Source of the DNA: Paracentrotus lividus
Lineage: Eukaryota; Echinodermata; Echinoidea; Camarodonta; Echinidae
Assembly (NCBI GenBank): GCA_940671915.1
Contig: CALNVZ010003432.1
Coordinates: forward strand, 12,202,672-12,266,671
Direction: 5' to 3'
DNA length: 64,000 nucleotides
The notes beneath the pieces are model-generated. The model did no database searches, was not told the origin of the DNA, and worked only from the letters and a program-made list of their open reading frames with translations. Positions 11,295 through 24,800 of this stretch are shown piece after piece. Position 1 is the first letter of the stretch, and every line of letters begins with the position of its first letter. A program made the translations under genes and the position numbers.

Positions 11295-13729
11295 CACTGA
11301 AAACCTAACCTCGTCCGTCAATGGACCGACTAGCTTTAAAGCTAGTCGGTCAAGACAGACTAGTTTTAAATCTAGTCTGTCATGTTAGTCCGTCGAGACG
11401 GACTAGCATACAACTGAATTTTCATCTCTCAACTTGACGGACGAGCTTTAAAGCTCGTCCGTCGAGCTTGATGCTAGTGACCGACTAGGTCAAAAAAAAG
11501 TAGGGGGGTAGGACAGTTCACCCATTAGAATGACTGACTAGCTTTTGATACAAATAGTTGCAATGTCGTTTCAATGTACCTTCTCTATTTAAAAAAAACC
11601 TAACCTCGTCCGTCAATGGACCGACTAGCTTTAAAGCTAATCCAGCTTTAAAGCTAGTCGGTCAAGACAGACTAGTTTTAAATCTAGTCTGTCATGTTAG
11701 TCCGTCGAGACGGACTAGCATACAACTGAATTTTCATCTCTCAACTTGACGGACGAGCTTTAAAGCTCGTCCGTCGAGCTTGATGCTAGTGACCGACTAG
11801 GTAAAAAAAAAAGTAGGGGGGTAGGACAGTTCACCCATTAGAATGACTGACTAGCTTTTGATACAAATAGTTGCAATGTAGTTTCAATGTACCTTCTATA
11901 TTTAATCTGTTTCCGAGCATAATCAAGTGGGTACATTCTCAAACAAAGGTTGTTTTGGCGTGACAATCTGAAAGCTTACGAGACATAACATCTATTATGA
12001 CAATTATGCAATTCACGAGTACCGGCAGATACTAAATATTGTTCTCCATTCTTCAATACAGGCTAATTGAATACCTTGTTACTATAGAACTCAAGAACCC
12101 AGTATGTACTTACAGATTGCTGATGAATGCCCGGCTTAGCAACAACAGTGAATAGAAGTTGGATACAATCAACATTCTCAAACAAAGGTTTTTTTTTGGC
12201 TTAAAAATCTGAGAGCTTACGATTGCCGACATAATATCAATCATGAAAAGTATGCCATTCACGAGTAGGTTAGGAATATTGTTCCATTCTTTAATTACAG
12301 GCTAATTGAATACTTCGTTACTATACAACCGTAGAACCGAATCTATTTTAAGAATGCCGAGTGAACCAAGCTCGGACACTTAGCTAACAGTTCAGTGAAT
12401 TAGAAATAGAATAGAATACAATTGACTGATAATAAACATGCGCATTGCGAAAAGGACAATCACTAATTAGTTGCATTAATCTGTATGTGGATTCCATTTA
12501 ATGAGCAAACTGTAACAGACGCAACACTTGATATACCCCGTAAAGGCTTAAGATTCGGATTATCATGAGCAGATCTCCTTCGAGTGACATGACTGTGTGA
12601 GTACTCTTTTTTTTTTTTGAATTCCTTATGTTCAGTTCACAATAGCGTTATTTTTTCACAATAGATATAATGCTATAATCCACAACAAGCGAAAAATAAT
12701 GGCTTGCCAAATCAATTTTAAAATGTGTGTGAATTACAAACGATAATAACAATCACATTAAATTATAAAATTAAATTTAAAATTCTAATAATCAGTATAG
12801 GCGCCACTTTTCTTTTAGAATTACTTGTATCTAAAAAAAAACAACAATTGGATTAGAGGCACTACTTTGGGATTTCTGAAGTGGCTCTCAAGGTAAATGG
12901 TATAAGGCCGAAAATGCAAAGCAGGTAGGCCTACAACAAAAAGCAATGATATGCAAGCCATGGCGACGACCCCTGGGCAACTTGCCCCCCATTATTTTGA
13001 TATTCCAATAATTAAGTTACCTAATTGTGCCTCCTGTATTAATCCTGTTTCTGATCATCATAATGAAAATATATTTTTTTTTCATCATTAATGAAATTAT
13101 TTTTTTTTTGCTCGAATTCTTAAAACAATATGCATGTTTTTTTTAATCGTATCTTAAAATGTCTTCTAATATTCCAAGAATTGACGTCTCTGACAGCTGC
13201 GTGAAGACCATATTATTCCTCGTCTATCATCTAGTCTGTCAAGACAGCACAAAAACATCGCGGCAGAAAAAGGCTCGACGGACTAGCTTTTACACCATGA
13301 CCGCACTAGCTGGCTAAAGCTAGTCCTCTGCTCAAAGCTCGTCAAGTCTGGCATCACTACGACTAGCTTTATGCTAGCCGTCAAACTCAGTCGGTCACGA
13401 ACGGAACGAGCTTTAAATTAGTCTGTCGTGACCGACTAGGTTTAAAGCTAGTTGTCATGAGACCGCACTAGCTTTCTGCGAAAGGCTAGTCCCGTCGTGA
13501 CGACGAGACATTAAAACTAGTCCGTCTTGAACGCGACTAACTTGACGGAAGCTAGCTTCAAGCTAGTCCGTATAGACGAGACGAGTTTTAAGCTAGCTCC
13601 GTAATACGGGTCTGTGTTGAAGGAAAGCTAGTCGCCGTTCCGGGACCGACTAGCTTTAAAGCTAGTCAGTCTGGGCATCACTACGACTAGCTTTAAAGCT
13701 AGTCGGTCTACCCGTTTAGGTTTTCAGTG
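11295..13729. mobile_element. CACTA-like (EnSpm-type) non-autonomous transposon, unit 1
   Basis: It starts CACTGAAAACCTAACC and ends GGTTTTCAGTG, with TA directly outside each end (11293-11294 and 13730-13731), consistent with a 2-bp target-site duplication. Both arms are filled with inverted palindromes of the type GACTAGCTTTAAAGCTAGTC, and the centre is AT-rich and non-coding. CACTG ends plus dense subterminal repeats are the hallmark of CACTA elements, so the family call is inference. It lies in the opposite orientation to units 2 and 3. No transposase is visible. Confidence 0.65.
11301..11890. repeat. Tandem duplication of the CACTG element's left arm
   Basis: About 293 bp beginning AAAACCTAACCTCGTCC is repeated in tandem (near 11302 and 11596). 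The second copy has an extra short palindrome insertion near 11640-11655. Confidence 0.75.
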
Positions 13730-14700
13730 TAAGCAGATTGAAATAGGTCTCAAGTACGTCCACTCCGTGTGTATACATAGATTAAGCCCGTTCTGCAATA
13801 ATTTCAATAACATGGAAAGAAATCGTTCAGTGTGATATTAGGATAAGCAAACAGATCAGATGTTTACTTGCCACCCATTAATTATTGTTACAATTAGAGA
13901 GATATCACATCTTTAGTCTGAAAAGAACGTGTACATTTGACCGAATTATTTCTGGATTAAGATGAAACAACGTTCGTAGGCCTATACAGTTCTAAATTCG
14001 TCCATCACGTCTTTGCCTCGTCTGCAGTCCGTTTGTAAGTCTTTTGTATCTAGATAAGATCGGGTGAAAATGACCCATTTCCACGAAGCAGAGCCCGTCT
14101 GAAACAATCCAAACCCGTCCCCAGTTAGTTGCAACCCGTTATTTAGTTCCAACTCGTTTCCAATGCGTTTTGTCTCGACCTAACTAGTTCTGGGTCGTTT
14201 TTAATCCGTCAAAATCCGTCCTTACTCGTTCTTACCTCAACCAAACGGCCGCGAGAAAGTTCTTCTCGTTCTTACTGCGTCATTATCCGTGGCTAGAAAG
14301 TGCTGAACGTAAATGCGCGCCCGCCTTGCTATAAAAACCTAGCCCGTTTTTGCCAGACCTCATGCGTCTTTGTAACTTCAAGCTGATAATGAGCATGCAA
14401 TGCTCGTTTGTAAGACGTCCTGGCACATCTTTAGAACGATTGAAGTACGGCAATATCGTTTGCGGTAGGTTCATCTCGTTTCAAGTACGTTGCCAACCCA
14501 TTAAATTTTAGAACGAGATGGGCGCCCGATTTTTTGAACACTTTTTTGAAAATCCGACCGAGCTAATCCATTAAGTTGGTAAACAGATCGTAAGAAGTAT
14601 TTACTACGTCCACTCAGTTTACACACAGACTATGCCCGTTCGGCAAAATTTGCAAGGACGTAGTAGGAACGAGCTCAGTGTGACGGGGGCATAAAAAAAT
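13730..14700. other. Continuation of the element that hosts unit 1
   Basis: Diverged repeats of AACCCGT/CGTTC/ACTCGTTC words in both orientations continue to about 14690. There the sequence GAACGAGCTCAGTGTGACGG resembles the one at about 11200-11225. No ORF of interest. Confidence 0.4.
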
Positions 14701-14925
14701 TATTTACCCCTTTTGGTGCAAAATGGGTACCCGGTAGGAATGGAACGAGTGCGCCATAATGGCTGCCATGATTCTAAATGATCCCTTGGGATTGGACAGG
14801 TGTCAGAAAGACTTACAAGCATCCGATGACCGGGGTAATAATAATTGTAAAGCGCTTAGAGATGAAATTGTTTCATATTAGGCGCTATATAAATCGAAAC
14901 TATTATTATTATTATTATTTTGGGC
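14701..14925 (+). repeat. SINE-like fragment with (ATT)n tail
   Basis: The segment ends in AAGCGCTTAGAGATG...TTAGGCGCTATATAAATCG followed by (ATT)7. A GCGCTATATAAAT block before a trinucleotide tail is typical of SINE or LINE 3' ends in deuterostomes. No clear pol III promoter was identified in this copy. Confidence 0.4.
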
Positions 14926-15245
14926 CCCTGTTTCTTGACCAGGGGGCAAAGTTCCCTCCAATCCTTACTCCGAGAGACGAGTCTTGCATGTATAGTTGTG
15001 ATTGCTCAATGAGTTATTTGGGTTTATTGACAAAGTATTACTTTTGTCTAGGTTAAGGGTTGAAGTAACATGAGTGATTAGCGAAAAAATGAAATATATT
15101 ATTGTGCATCTACCGAGTGAGGAAAAACCTAAAATATTAAACACCTAGAAAATGACAATTAAAAAAACCCAATTTATTCTGTGTGAAACATTTTACATTC
15201 TATGCATTGACATGAGACATATAAATGTAGAGTCAAGCATGAGTA
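14926..15245 (+). other. 5' flank shared with gene C's first intron
   Basis: It is collinear with 53480-53760 in gene C (CTTGACCAGGGGGCAAAGTT, then GAAATATATTATTGTGCATC). This shows the tandem duplication of A and C extends at least this far left of A exon 2. It contains the remnant of one arm of the foldback family found complete at 58614-59613. Confidence 0.5.
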
Positions 15246-17274
15246 CACTGAAAACCTAAACGGGTAGACCGACTAGCTTTAAAGCTAGTTGTAGTGATGC
15301 CCAGACTGACTAGCTTTAAAACTAGTCGGTCACGACGGACTAGCTTTCCTTCAACACAACCCGGTTATTACGGACTAGCTTTAAAACTCGTCCGTCTCTA
15401 CGGACTAGCTTGAAAACTAGTGCGTCAAGTTAGTCCGTCAAGACGGACTAGTTTTAATGCTCGTCGGTCACGACGGACTAGCTTTCCAGAAAGCTAGTCG
15501 GTCATGAAAGACTAGCTTTAAAGCTAGTCGGTAACGACAGACTAATTTTAAAGCTCGTCCGTCGAGACCGACTAGTTTGACGGACTAGCATAGCTAGTCG
15601 TAGTGATGCCCAGACTGACAAGCTTTTGAGCAGGACTAGCTTTACAGCTAGTCGGTCATGGTGTAAAAGCTAGTCCGTCGCGCTTTTCTGTCGCGATGTT
15701 CTTGCTGCTGTCTTGACAGACTAGCATGACGGACGAGGTTAATATGGCTTCACCAGCTTGTCAGAGACGTCAAATCTGAAATATTAAAAGACATTATAAA
15801 GATACGATTAAAAACATGCATTTTGTCACAAGAATTTGAGCAAAAAAAAAAATGTATTCTGATGATATAAATCAGAAGACAGGAATAAATACAGGAGGCA
15901 CAATTGGTTAACATTATGGCAATTATCAAATAATGGGGGCACGGGGTTGCATCATCATTACTTTTTGTTGTAGGCCTACCTGCTTTTGCATTTTCGGCGT
16001 ATACACTTGTCCTTGAGAGCCACTTCAGAATCCCAAAGTCGTGCATCTAATCCAATATTCTTTTCTTTCAGATACAAGTAATCTAAAGAACGGTGGCGCC
16101 TATATTTATTATTAGAAATAAATTTCAATTTTCATAATTTAATGTGATTGTTACTATCGTTGTAAATACAGGCAATTTATAAATTGTCTGTATTTACAAC
16201 GATTTGGCAAGACATAAGTTTTCGCGTTGGTGATTATAGCATTAACTATGTGAAAAAATAACGCTATCTGTGATCTGAAACATAAGGAATTAAAAAAGAG
16301 TACTCACACAGTCAAGTCACAGGAAGGAGATCGCCACTATAATCAAAATCTTAAGCTTTACGGGGTATATCAAGTGTGCGTCTGTACAGTTTGCTCATGA
16401 AATGGAATTCACAATCATACAGATAATGCAACTAATAGTGATGTCCTTTTCGCAATGCGCATGTTATTCAATCAATTGTTCCACCTTCTATTCACTGCTG
16501 TTGCTAAGCCGGGCATTCACCAGCAATCTATAAGAATAGACGGTTCGTGGGTTCTATAGTAACGAAGTATTCAATTAGCCTGTATTTAAAGAATGGAACA
16601 ATATTTCTAACCAACTCGAGAATGGCATACTTGTCACGATTGATGTTATTTCGGCTCTGGTATTGCTCTCAGATTGTCAAGTCAAAACAAACTTTGTTTG
16701 AGAATGTTGATTGTATCCAACTTCTATTCACTGTCATTGCTGGGCCGGGCATTCACCAGCAATCTGTAAGAAAATACCGGGTTCTTGAGTTATATAGTAA
16801 CAAGGTATTCAATTAGCCTGTTATTGAAGAATGGAGAACAATATTTGGAATCTGCCGGTACTCATGAATTGCATACTTGTCATGATAGATGTTATTTCTC
16901 GTAAGCTTTCAAGCCAAAACAACCTTTGTTTCAAAATGTATCAACTTGATTATGCTCGGAAACAGAATAAATAGAGAAGGTACATTGAAACGACATTGCA
17001 GCAATTTGTATCCAAAGCTAGTCAGTCATTTTAATGGGTAAACTGGGTCCATCCAGCTACTTTTATTGACCGAGTCGGTCACGTCGACGGACTAGCATCA
17101 AGCTTGACGGACGAGCTTTAAAGCTCGTCCGTCCAGTTGAGAGATGTAGATTCAGTTGTATGCTAGTCCGTCTCGACGGACTAACATGACAGACTAGCTT
17201 TAAAACTAGTCCGTCTTGACCGACTAGCTTTAAAGCTAGTCGGTCCATTGACGGACGAGGTTAGGTTTTCAGTG
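15246..17274. mobile_element. CACTA-like non-autonomous transposon, unit 2
   Basis: Ends are CACTGAAAACCTAAACGGG and ...CTAACCTCGTCC reversed, finishing GGTTTTCAGTG. TA flanks both sides (15244-15245, 17275-17276). The matching place in gene C (54168-54200) reads GCATGAGTAGGCAC with a single TA and no element, so this is a real insertion with a 2-bp duplication. The arms are palindromic GACTAGCTTTAAAGCTAGTC arrays and the middle (about 15750-16980) is AT-rich and non-coding. Confidence 0.75.
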
Positions 17275-17276
17275 TA

Positions 17277-17872
17277 GGCGAACGTCAAAGACAAAATAGT
17301 CACTTTCCAAAATATTAAGAGGCCTTTTTAGGTCTGTATTAAAGTGACCATTTACTTTTTGATGTGTGCTCTCTCACAGATGATTTAATGAATCAATTTC
17401 ATTTTTTGACAGAATCTAGTCAATGAGTGCAATAGCACCCTGCCAATTTATTTGACTCACGACTTTCTCGTTAAAAATTTATGCTATTTAAATCTGGGTG
17501 GAGTTGCTTTTTGATAGCTTTTGTTGTTTTGATTTTAGGCCTACCTCTTCTTTTGAATAATTCGAAATTTACTTATTTTCAAACAATGTGCCGTGTCGAT
17601 TCAGATTCAGATTCAGATTGGATTTTATTCAATTCCTACAGAAACAACATAATACAATTTTTCATAATGTCGTCAAATAAGAAGAGAAAACGTGAACGAT
17701 AAATAAATATTTGTTTTCTTCTTCTTCCTCTAACTAAGCAGAATAAATAAATCGCTTAACATAGTGATGTGATGTTGGATCAAGGAGTCTTCCTGAACTT
17801 CTGATGAGGTAGACTCATATGGGGGGGGGGAATTAAAAGTCATGCAATACAGTTGGGGAAAGGGTTTTATCC
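17277..17872 (+). other. Intron-type sequence shared with gene C
   Basis: It is collinear with 54179-54625 (AAGAGGCCTTTTTAGGTCTG, GGAGTTGCTTTTTGATAGC). It is part of one arm of a foldback repeat family also present at 26938-27730. No gene. Confidence 0.5.
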
Positions 17873-18285
17873 ATTTGGTCTACCACCAGTTGGTCCAATT
17901 CTCTGATTGTCTAATACCACATGTACTAAACCAATTTTTTCTAATAATTTGGTCTAATTTCACATTGGTCTAATATCTACTTTGTCTAATTATCTCTTGG
18001 TCTAATGACCACTTGGTCAAATTGCCAATTCGTCTAATTTCCTTTTGGTCTAATTGCTCTTTCGTCTTAATCCGAAATGAATATTTGGTCTATTACCAGT
18101 TTGTTACAGGAGGTGACCAAGTGGTGATAGACTCAATGGATATTAAATGAAATGGACATGAAATGGGAATTAGACAAAATGGTAATTAGGCGAACTGGTT
18201 GTAGACGAAATGGAATTGGAACAGGTGGGATGAGACCGAACGTGCTTTAGTCAAAGTGGGTTTAGAACAATAGGCAAATTACCTA
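17873..18285. repeat. Foldback minisatellite of TTTGGTCTAAT words
   Basis: From about 17873 to 18075 a degenerate ~17-bp unit with a TTGGTCTAAT core repeats about a dozen times. From about 18110 to 18280 the reverse complement (ATTAGAC.AAATGG) repeats. The whole block can fold as an imperfect hairpin. It is absent from the otherwise collinear part of gene C. Confidence 0.7.
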
Positions 18286-18756
18286 AGAAACTAGTGTTTT
18301 GGGGTATTTGTTCTCAATCCTCTTTAAAATAATTAAGCGCCTCCCCCCGAAAATAACATCTCGAGTCTCTTTTCCGTCCTTAATGTGACCTGAAAGCATA
18401 ATAATATTTTTTCCAAAGTGATTTGAAGTCAGGGCATGTAAGAAATTGAGTGTTAAAATGACGCCCCTTTTCAACTCCCCTTTCTTTTTCTACTTATCAT
18501 ACAAGTTAGAGCAAGTGGATTTTAAATTTTGTTCAAACACCTATTGTGATGTTAATCCTGAAAAGATTATCAGAAAAAACAAACAAAAACAAAACACAAC
18601 AATAAACCGAAATGATGTACTAAAACAGTCAATATCATACTTCATTGTACATTGTATTGCTATCATGACAAAATGTAAAAACATAAAGGATTTATTTTTG
18701 ACTCAACTTGTGTTATTACAATTTTCATCATCATAAATTGTTCTTTCTCTATTTAG

Positions 18757-18830
18757 GGTCTGATACTGGTGTTTGCAGTGTTTGCAAGAATCCTTCTTTT
18801 AAATCCGTGGTTCAAGGACAGAGTAGGCAG
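18757..18830 (+). CDS. Gene A exon 2: Cys/Ser N-terminal module
   Basis: A TTTAG acceptor and a CAG|GTATAT donor bound 74 nt. With one incoming base this gives 25 codons, reading GSDTGVCSVCKNPSFKSVVQ then GQSRQ. The matching exon in gene C (59821-59885) lacks three codons here. The extra nine bases look like a local duplication of a TTTGCAG-type word and keep frame. Confidence 0.75.
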
Positions 18831-21800
18831 GTATATATTGAAAAAAAACCCTTTATTTAAAACAAATCATTTAACAGGTATGCTTCACATTGAAGGTTTG
18901 CAAAATCACGTCTTTTTTTTACATAATTTTTTTTTTTTAATTTAACGATAAGTATTAGACTCTTATGGAATAATTATTGCGGACTGTTATGGTAATGCAC
19001 TTCAAAACCCATTTTCCGAAATAATAATTGAGTAAAATATTTGGGGGAGTTTCATATATGAATATAATTTATGGATGTCCCATGTCTCTTGTGTCACATG
19101 ACACCTAAAAGTTTGAAAATATTTTGTGTTTAGGCGAGCATTTGCCAGTTTTTATAAAGAATACAAACATCATGTTGAGAAATAATTATATTGGTCTTCA
19201 AGTATGGATCAATTCGGAATTTCCATTTTTTTAAAATATTATTTTGTTGTTGATAAATTCGATTGATTGATAGATTTAAAAATGCATTGGTTGGTGGTGA
19301 GTGACTGATTGGTTGGTTAATTTATTGTTTGATAACTGTTAATCATCACTTTTTTTCAAAGTTCTTAATACCCTGAGAATGCTGATGTTACAAGACGTAA
19401 ACAACTATACTGTAAAGAAATAATATACTCCTTTCTAATTATTCATTGATTTTCTTATGTAGACTAAACCTAAAAAAGACAACATTCAAATTAAAATATT
19501 CATATTAAGTCTTACAAATCAAAATCAAAATTCAAGTGTCGTTTAATTTACTAAAATTTTAAGGTACAATATATATTTAGGAAAATTCAAGTAATTCTAA
19601 GTTGCTTTGATCAAATAAATTTAACCTCATTTAAGCAAATCTTGTAAAATATTTATTACTTAAAAAATCAAGTTGAATGTACTTATATTTTTCAATTAAC
19701 GCCTTATTCACATAATACATGAATACTCAATAAGAGCAAGTAAATGTTAAAATTTATAAATAACTGTCATATATATTTGTGCTTGAAATTGTGTTGGATT
19801 AGGGTGTGTAAAAAGTTTTTTTTTTTTTGTTGTTGCTTTGTTTGAAGCAAGAAAGAGCAACATTTAAACAGCCACTCAACTATTTTTTATTTATTTATTT
19901 ATTTTTTTTTTTAGCTTTTAGTAAAATTTTTCACTGTTATATTTGTTAGGATAAATTGATATATATATTGAGTATAAATATAAATGTCAGTACCTTATTA
20001 AGTACAGGTAAGTGATACAATGAAGTCTGATTTATGGTTTAAACATATAGGTTGAAATGATGTCAGTGGACTTTCGTGCTTAGAATGTCCCCTCCCCCAT
20101 TTTTCTTATAGGCCTACACAGTGTTTTTTGTTTTGTTTTTGTTTTTGTTTTTTTTTACTCAATTGAATTAAGTTGATGTAACATAATTTACTTGATTAAA
20201 ATGGCTGCAAAGTAAAAACAAGTAAATTTTACTTTAAACTGACAAAGTTACAAATATTTAAAAATATTGAGGCAATTTTTGTCCTCAATTTTATGAAGTA
20301 ATTTCAACAAATTATTTTCTTACAGTGTAGGCCTATAAAATTAATTACCGCGGGGTACATGGGGTAGGGACACATGTTCATACCGTTTTACTAGTTTATT
20401 TCCCGCATAAAACTCACACGGTAAGATAGAAAAAGTACATTTACAGAGTAATATCAATAATAGAGATGATAAATGGATAATGAATGATAGTGACTTTGAT
20501 AATGATAATGATCTTGTGAATTCATTATACCATCAGCGGTTGCTAAATTTCTTACCTCAGCCAAAAAGCATATTGAACAAATTCTTGAGCACACTGAAAA
20601 CCTAAACGGGTAGACCGACTAGCTTTAAAGCTAGTCGTAGTGATGTCCAGACTGACTAGCTTTAAAGCTAGTCAGTCACGACGGACTAGTTTTCCTTCAA
20701 CACAATCCGGTTATTACGGACTAGCTTTAAAGCTCGTCCGTCTGTACGGACTAGCTTGAAAGCTAGTCCGTCAAGTTAGTCGGTCATGACAGACTAGTTT
20801 TAAAGCTAGACCGTTTTGACCGACTAGTTTGATGGACTAGCATAAAAGCTAGTCGTAGTGATGCCCAGACTGACGAGCTTTTAAGCAGGACTAGCTTATA
20901 CAGCTGTTCCTGTCAAGGTTGTGTCATAACTAGTCAGTCGCGCTTGTCTTTTGTCTCGCTGATGTTCTTACTTCTGTTCATTTGACGATAGCATACGAAT
21001 ATAGCTTACTATGGCTTCATTCGCTTGTCAGAGACGTCAAATCTGTATATAGTATGTAGTAAAATTTAAAATACGATTTATTTTTTTCACGAATTCAAGA
21101 CATTCAGCCAAAATCATTTTATTATGATGATATCAGAATACAGGAATTAATAGGAGGCACAATTAGTTAACATTATTTGGCCAATTTTTCAAATAATGTG
21201 ATGTTGAGATTTATTTTGGAAAATCAAATGTGAAATAATTACACTGAGCCCGGCAAACAAACAGTTAGATGCAATTCATAACGCTAATATATGCATTTTG
21301 AATTTATACTTATAATATGCTTGTTCCAGTGCGGGCGATATGAGTCACGGGACTGTGGGGGTAGAGGGTGGGTAAAATAGCATTTAGCTAATATATTGAA
21401 ACATCATTTTGCCTCATTTATTAGCCTTCACTAGCTGATTCACTTTTAAAATCCAAGGGGACGATCCTACCCAGAAAAAAAATCGAGGGTGAAACGGTCC
21501 CCACTGTCCCGCGGGCTTCCCCGCCAAACTGGCTTGCATCATCATTGTCTTGTTGTTGTTAGGTCCTGCGTATTATCTTTTTCTACTGCTTTTCTTTTTG
21601 GAGCTCACCTCAGAATCCCGCAATCGCGGCTCTAATCCAATATCTGCTTTACAATAGATAATCTAATAGATATAGTGTCACATATATTCTCTAGAATTGT
21701 ATATTGAAATCATTATTTAATCGATGCTTATAATTCGTTGTCTCAGTAACACTACACGAATTTATTATAATTAATATTTGGTGGCAAGACAAATTTTGTT

Positions 21801-24800
21801 TCGCTGTTGTGATGATATATAGTATTAATCATGTGAATAATAACGATATCTATGAACTGAAAAAATAAGGAATTCAAAAAGCAGTTACTCAACATATCAC
21901 ATGAGGAGATCGCCATATCATCAAAATCTTCAGTTTTACGGGGTATATCGGATCTGCTTCTACGTTGCTCATTAGATGATCACATACAGATATTATAATT
22001 AATATGAATGATGTCCTATTATCGCAGAATGCGGCATGTTATTCACATCGGCTACTTCCTTTATTCCAACTGCTGGTTGCTCTGCGGGCATTCCAGTAAT
22101 CTTTAAGACTGAGACCAAATCTGGGTTCTATAGTAACGAGGTATTCAATTAGCCTGTTAATTAAAGAATGGAAGAACCAATAGTTTGAACCTACTGTGAA
22201 ATTGATTTCTTGTCGTGTATTGATTTATGTAGGGGAACCTGCGGGACAATTGTAACAGTTTTTTTTCCAAATTTAACCTATTCACTTTACTTAAAGCCAA
22301 ATAACTTTGCTTAAAATTAATAAATCGAAATATGCATATCTTAGCTTGACATATCGAAATTAGGTTTGGGCTAGAAGATACAACAAGTCATTTTGAAGCC
22401 ATTACCATTTCAAAACAAGAGGTCGAGTGTTACAATTGCCCCGTGTCCAGGGGCAATTGTTACAGACGTACGGGGCAATTGTAACACATGAAATTATCAA
22501 AGCTATGCACTTGACAGATCCAAGATTTAAACATCATTAACCACATAAGCTTATTATAATAAAACATGACAATGCTTGACTCATTTATATTATGTTTTCC
22601 ACTTGTAATATTCATGATATGGGGCAAAAGTTATGATCCTTTTTTTTCTTTCTTTTTTTAAAGGTTGTTGGGGCTTCACCCTTTAACAGTAGAAATATAG
22701 AACCTTCATCAATTCATATTTTGGTTCTTTATCTATACTTTGTACCTACCCAATATATCTTTAAACTGACAACTGTGGTATAACACTTTATATTAGGCCT
22801 ACGCCTTTTGACTTTGACACATTCTTTTCCAAATAAAGTGATACATTTCTGATAAGAAGTAAAAAAAGTTTTGTTGTAAAATCAATCTTAAAAATTTACG
22901 CCACTTTTTTTTTTCTGGCAAAATCAATATTTCTTTGCCCTGTTAACAAAACGCGTTGGACGTATATTTTTAGGTATCATATTGAAAATATATCTTAATC
23001 TTTTATGGGGGCTCCAATCTCTCCCCCTCTCTCTCTCTCCCTCTCACTCTCTCTCTCCGCTTCTTTTTTTTCCTGTCTTTCTTTTTTCTTCTTTCACTCC
23101 ATCTTTACCTTTTTACTTTCCTATCTGCCCTTCCCCTCTCTCTCTTTCCTCCTCCTCTCCTTCAATTTTCCTCACTTCTCTCTTTCTTTCTCATCTATTT
23201 AATATGTTGGTTTTTTTTTTAATAAGAAAAGCAAATAGGGGGGGGGGGTCTTTTTATTTTTCATATTTATAGACCCTATAATAAGCTTTAGGATTATCAT
23301 GGGCTATCTGTCAGTGTTTTTTTGTTTTATACCATGTACAATTCGACAATAAAATCAAATGCAAATTATGGAGGGTTACACGGTTATCTAAATCTAATTC
23401 TCATGTTTAGAATCTCATAGATAATAGAGTTCCATATTTGTGATTGGAACAAGATATATAGGGAACTATAGCCTTCAAACATATGAAGTAAGTTTCTAGT
23501 AAAGTGATATAAATTATCAAAACAACAAGATTTAGAAAATTGAGGCTCTGATTACGATGAACAATGTTAAAACAAATAGAGGCACTTTTTGACAAAATCA
23601 ATATTCTTGCCTTTCTAACAAAACGTATTGGACAGATATGTTCAAAGTTATTTATTTCTATGTCTGAGCTTATGATATGGTTCATTTTGTTTTTTGTAAG
23701 TTTATATGATAATTCATTTATGAGTTCTGACTTGAGCTTATCCGACGAGGCTACTCTTGCTGTTTTATATTTATTTCCAAGTCTACTCCTATATCAACTT
23801 TGGCATTAAAAGAACTAATGTTCATCTCTTCTATTTGTTTACTTTTGTTCTTATAAGGTGATGCAAATTATTAAAAACAAAAAAAAAAACTTGAGGCTCT
23901 GATTACAATGAAACAAATGATAACAAAAAAGACACACTTTTTTCGGACTAAATCAATATTTTTTGCTTTTCAACAAAACGTATTGGACAGATATGTTCAA
24001 AGTAATTTAATTCTCATATATGAGCTTATAAATAAGGCCCTTTTTTCCTTTAAATAAATAAATGATTGACGGATACGTTCAAAGTTATGCAATTCTCTTT
24101 CTAAGCCCCCCCCCACTTTCGTCAGCAACGTGTATAAAAACGGACAATGACATACATTTGTGATTTTTAGCTGTTTAGCCCCCCCCACCCAACCCCTTGC
24201 CGCCCAGCCTCACTTCAAAAACTTCTGTGCCCTGATTGGTTATATTTAGCTTGGTGTTGAATGACAGCGGAAAGCTGCTTAATACCGCGCGAGTTCCTAC
24301 GGGAGTTACTTTAACAGAAATGGTCCTTTAGGGGCAATTGTAACAGCTTGTTACAATTGACAGCCGTAGCTCATCCACATATTTGTCCAGAAGAAAAACA
24401 TGGGCAATGTGAAATATTACTTTCCTGCTCAAAAAACGGTTTTTCTGCTGTAGAAAGTTCCACGAACCGTTAAATCTGCTAACACTCATACAGCATGTGG
24501 AGCGATGTAATACGCATGCTCTGTACAAATTTTAAGTTTATAGCGTGTTTCTGCTAGGAATGGGAGCCCCTGTTACAATTGCCCCGTGTTACATTTGTCC
24601 CCGGTCTCCCCTATCGTAAGCTTTAAGATTGTCAGGTCAAAACAACCTTTGTTTGAGAATAATGTATTCACTTGATTATGTTCGGAAACATGCCGCTCTA
24701 AATTTACAATGGAGATAATAATTGACATTACATCTGTGTGTATTTCAAAAGCTAGTCAGTCATTTCAACTGTAAGCGACATTGCAGCTATGTTTATCAAA

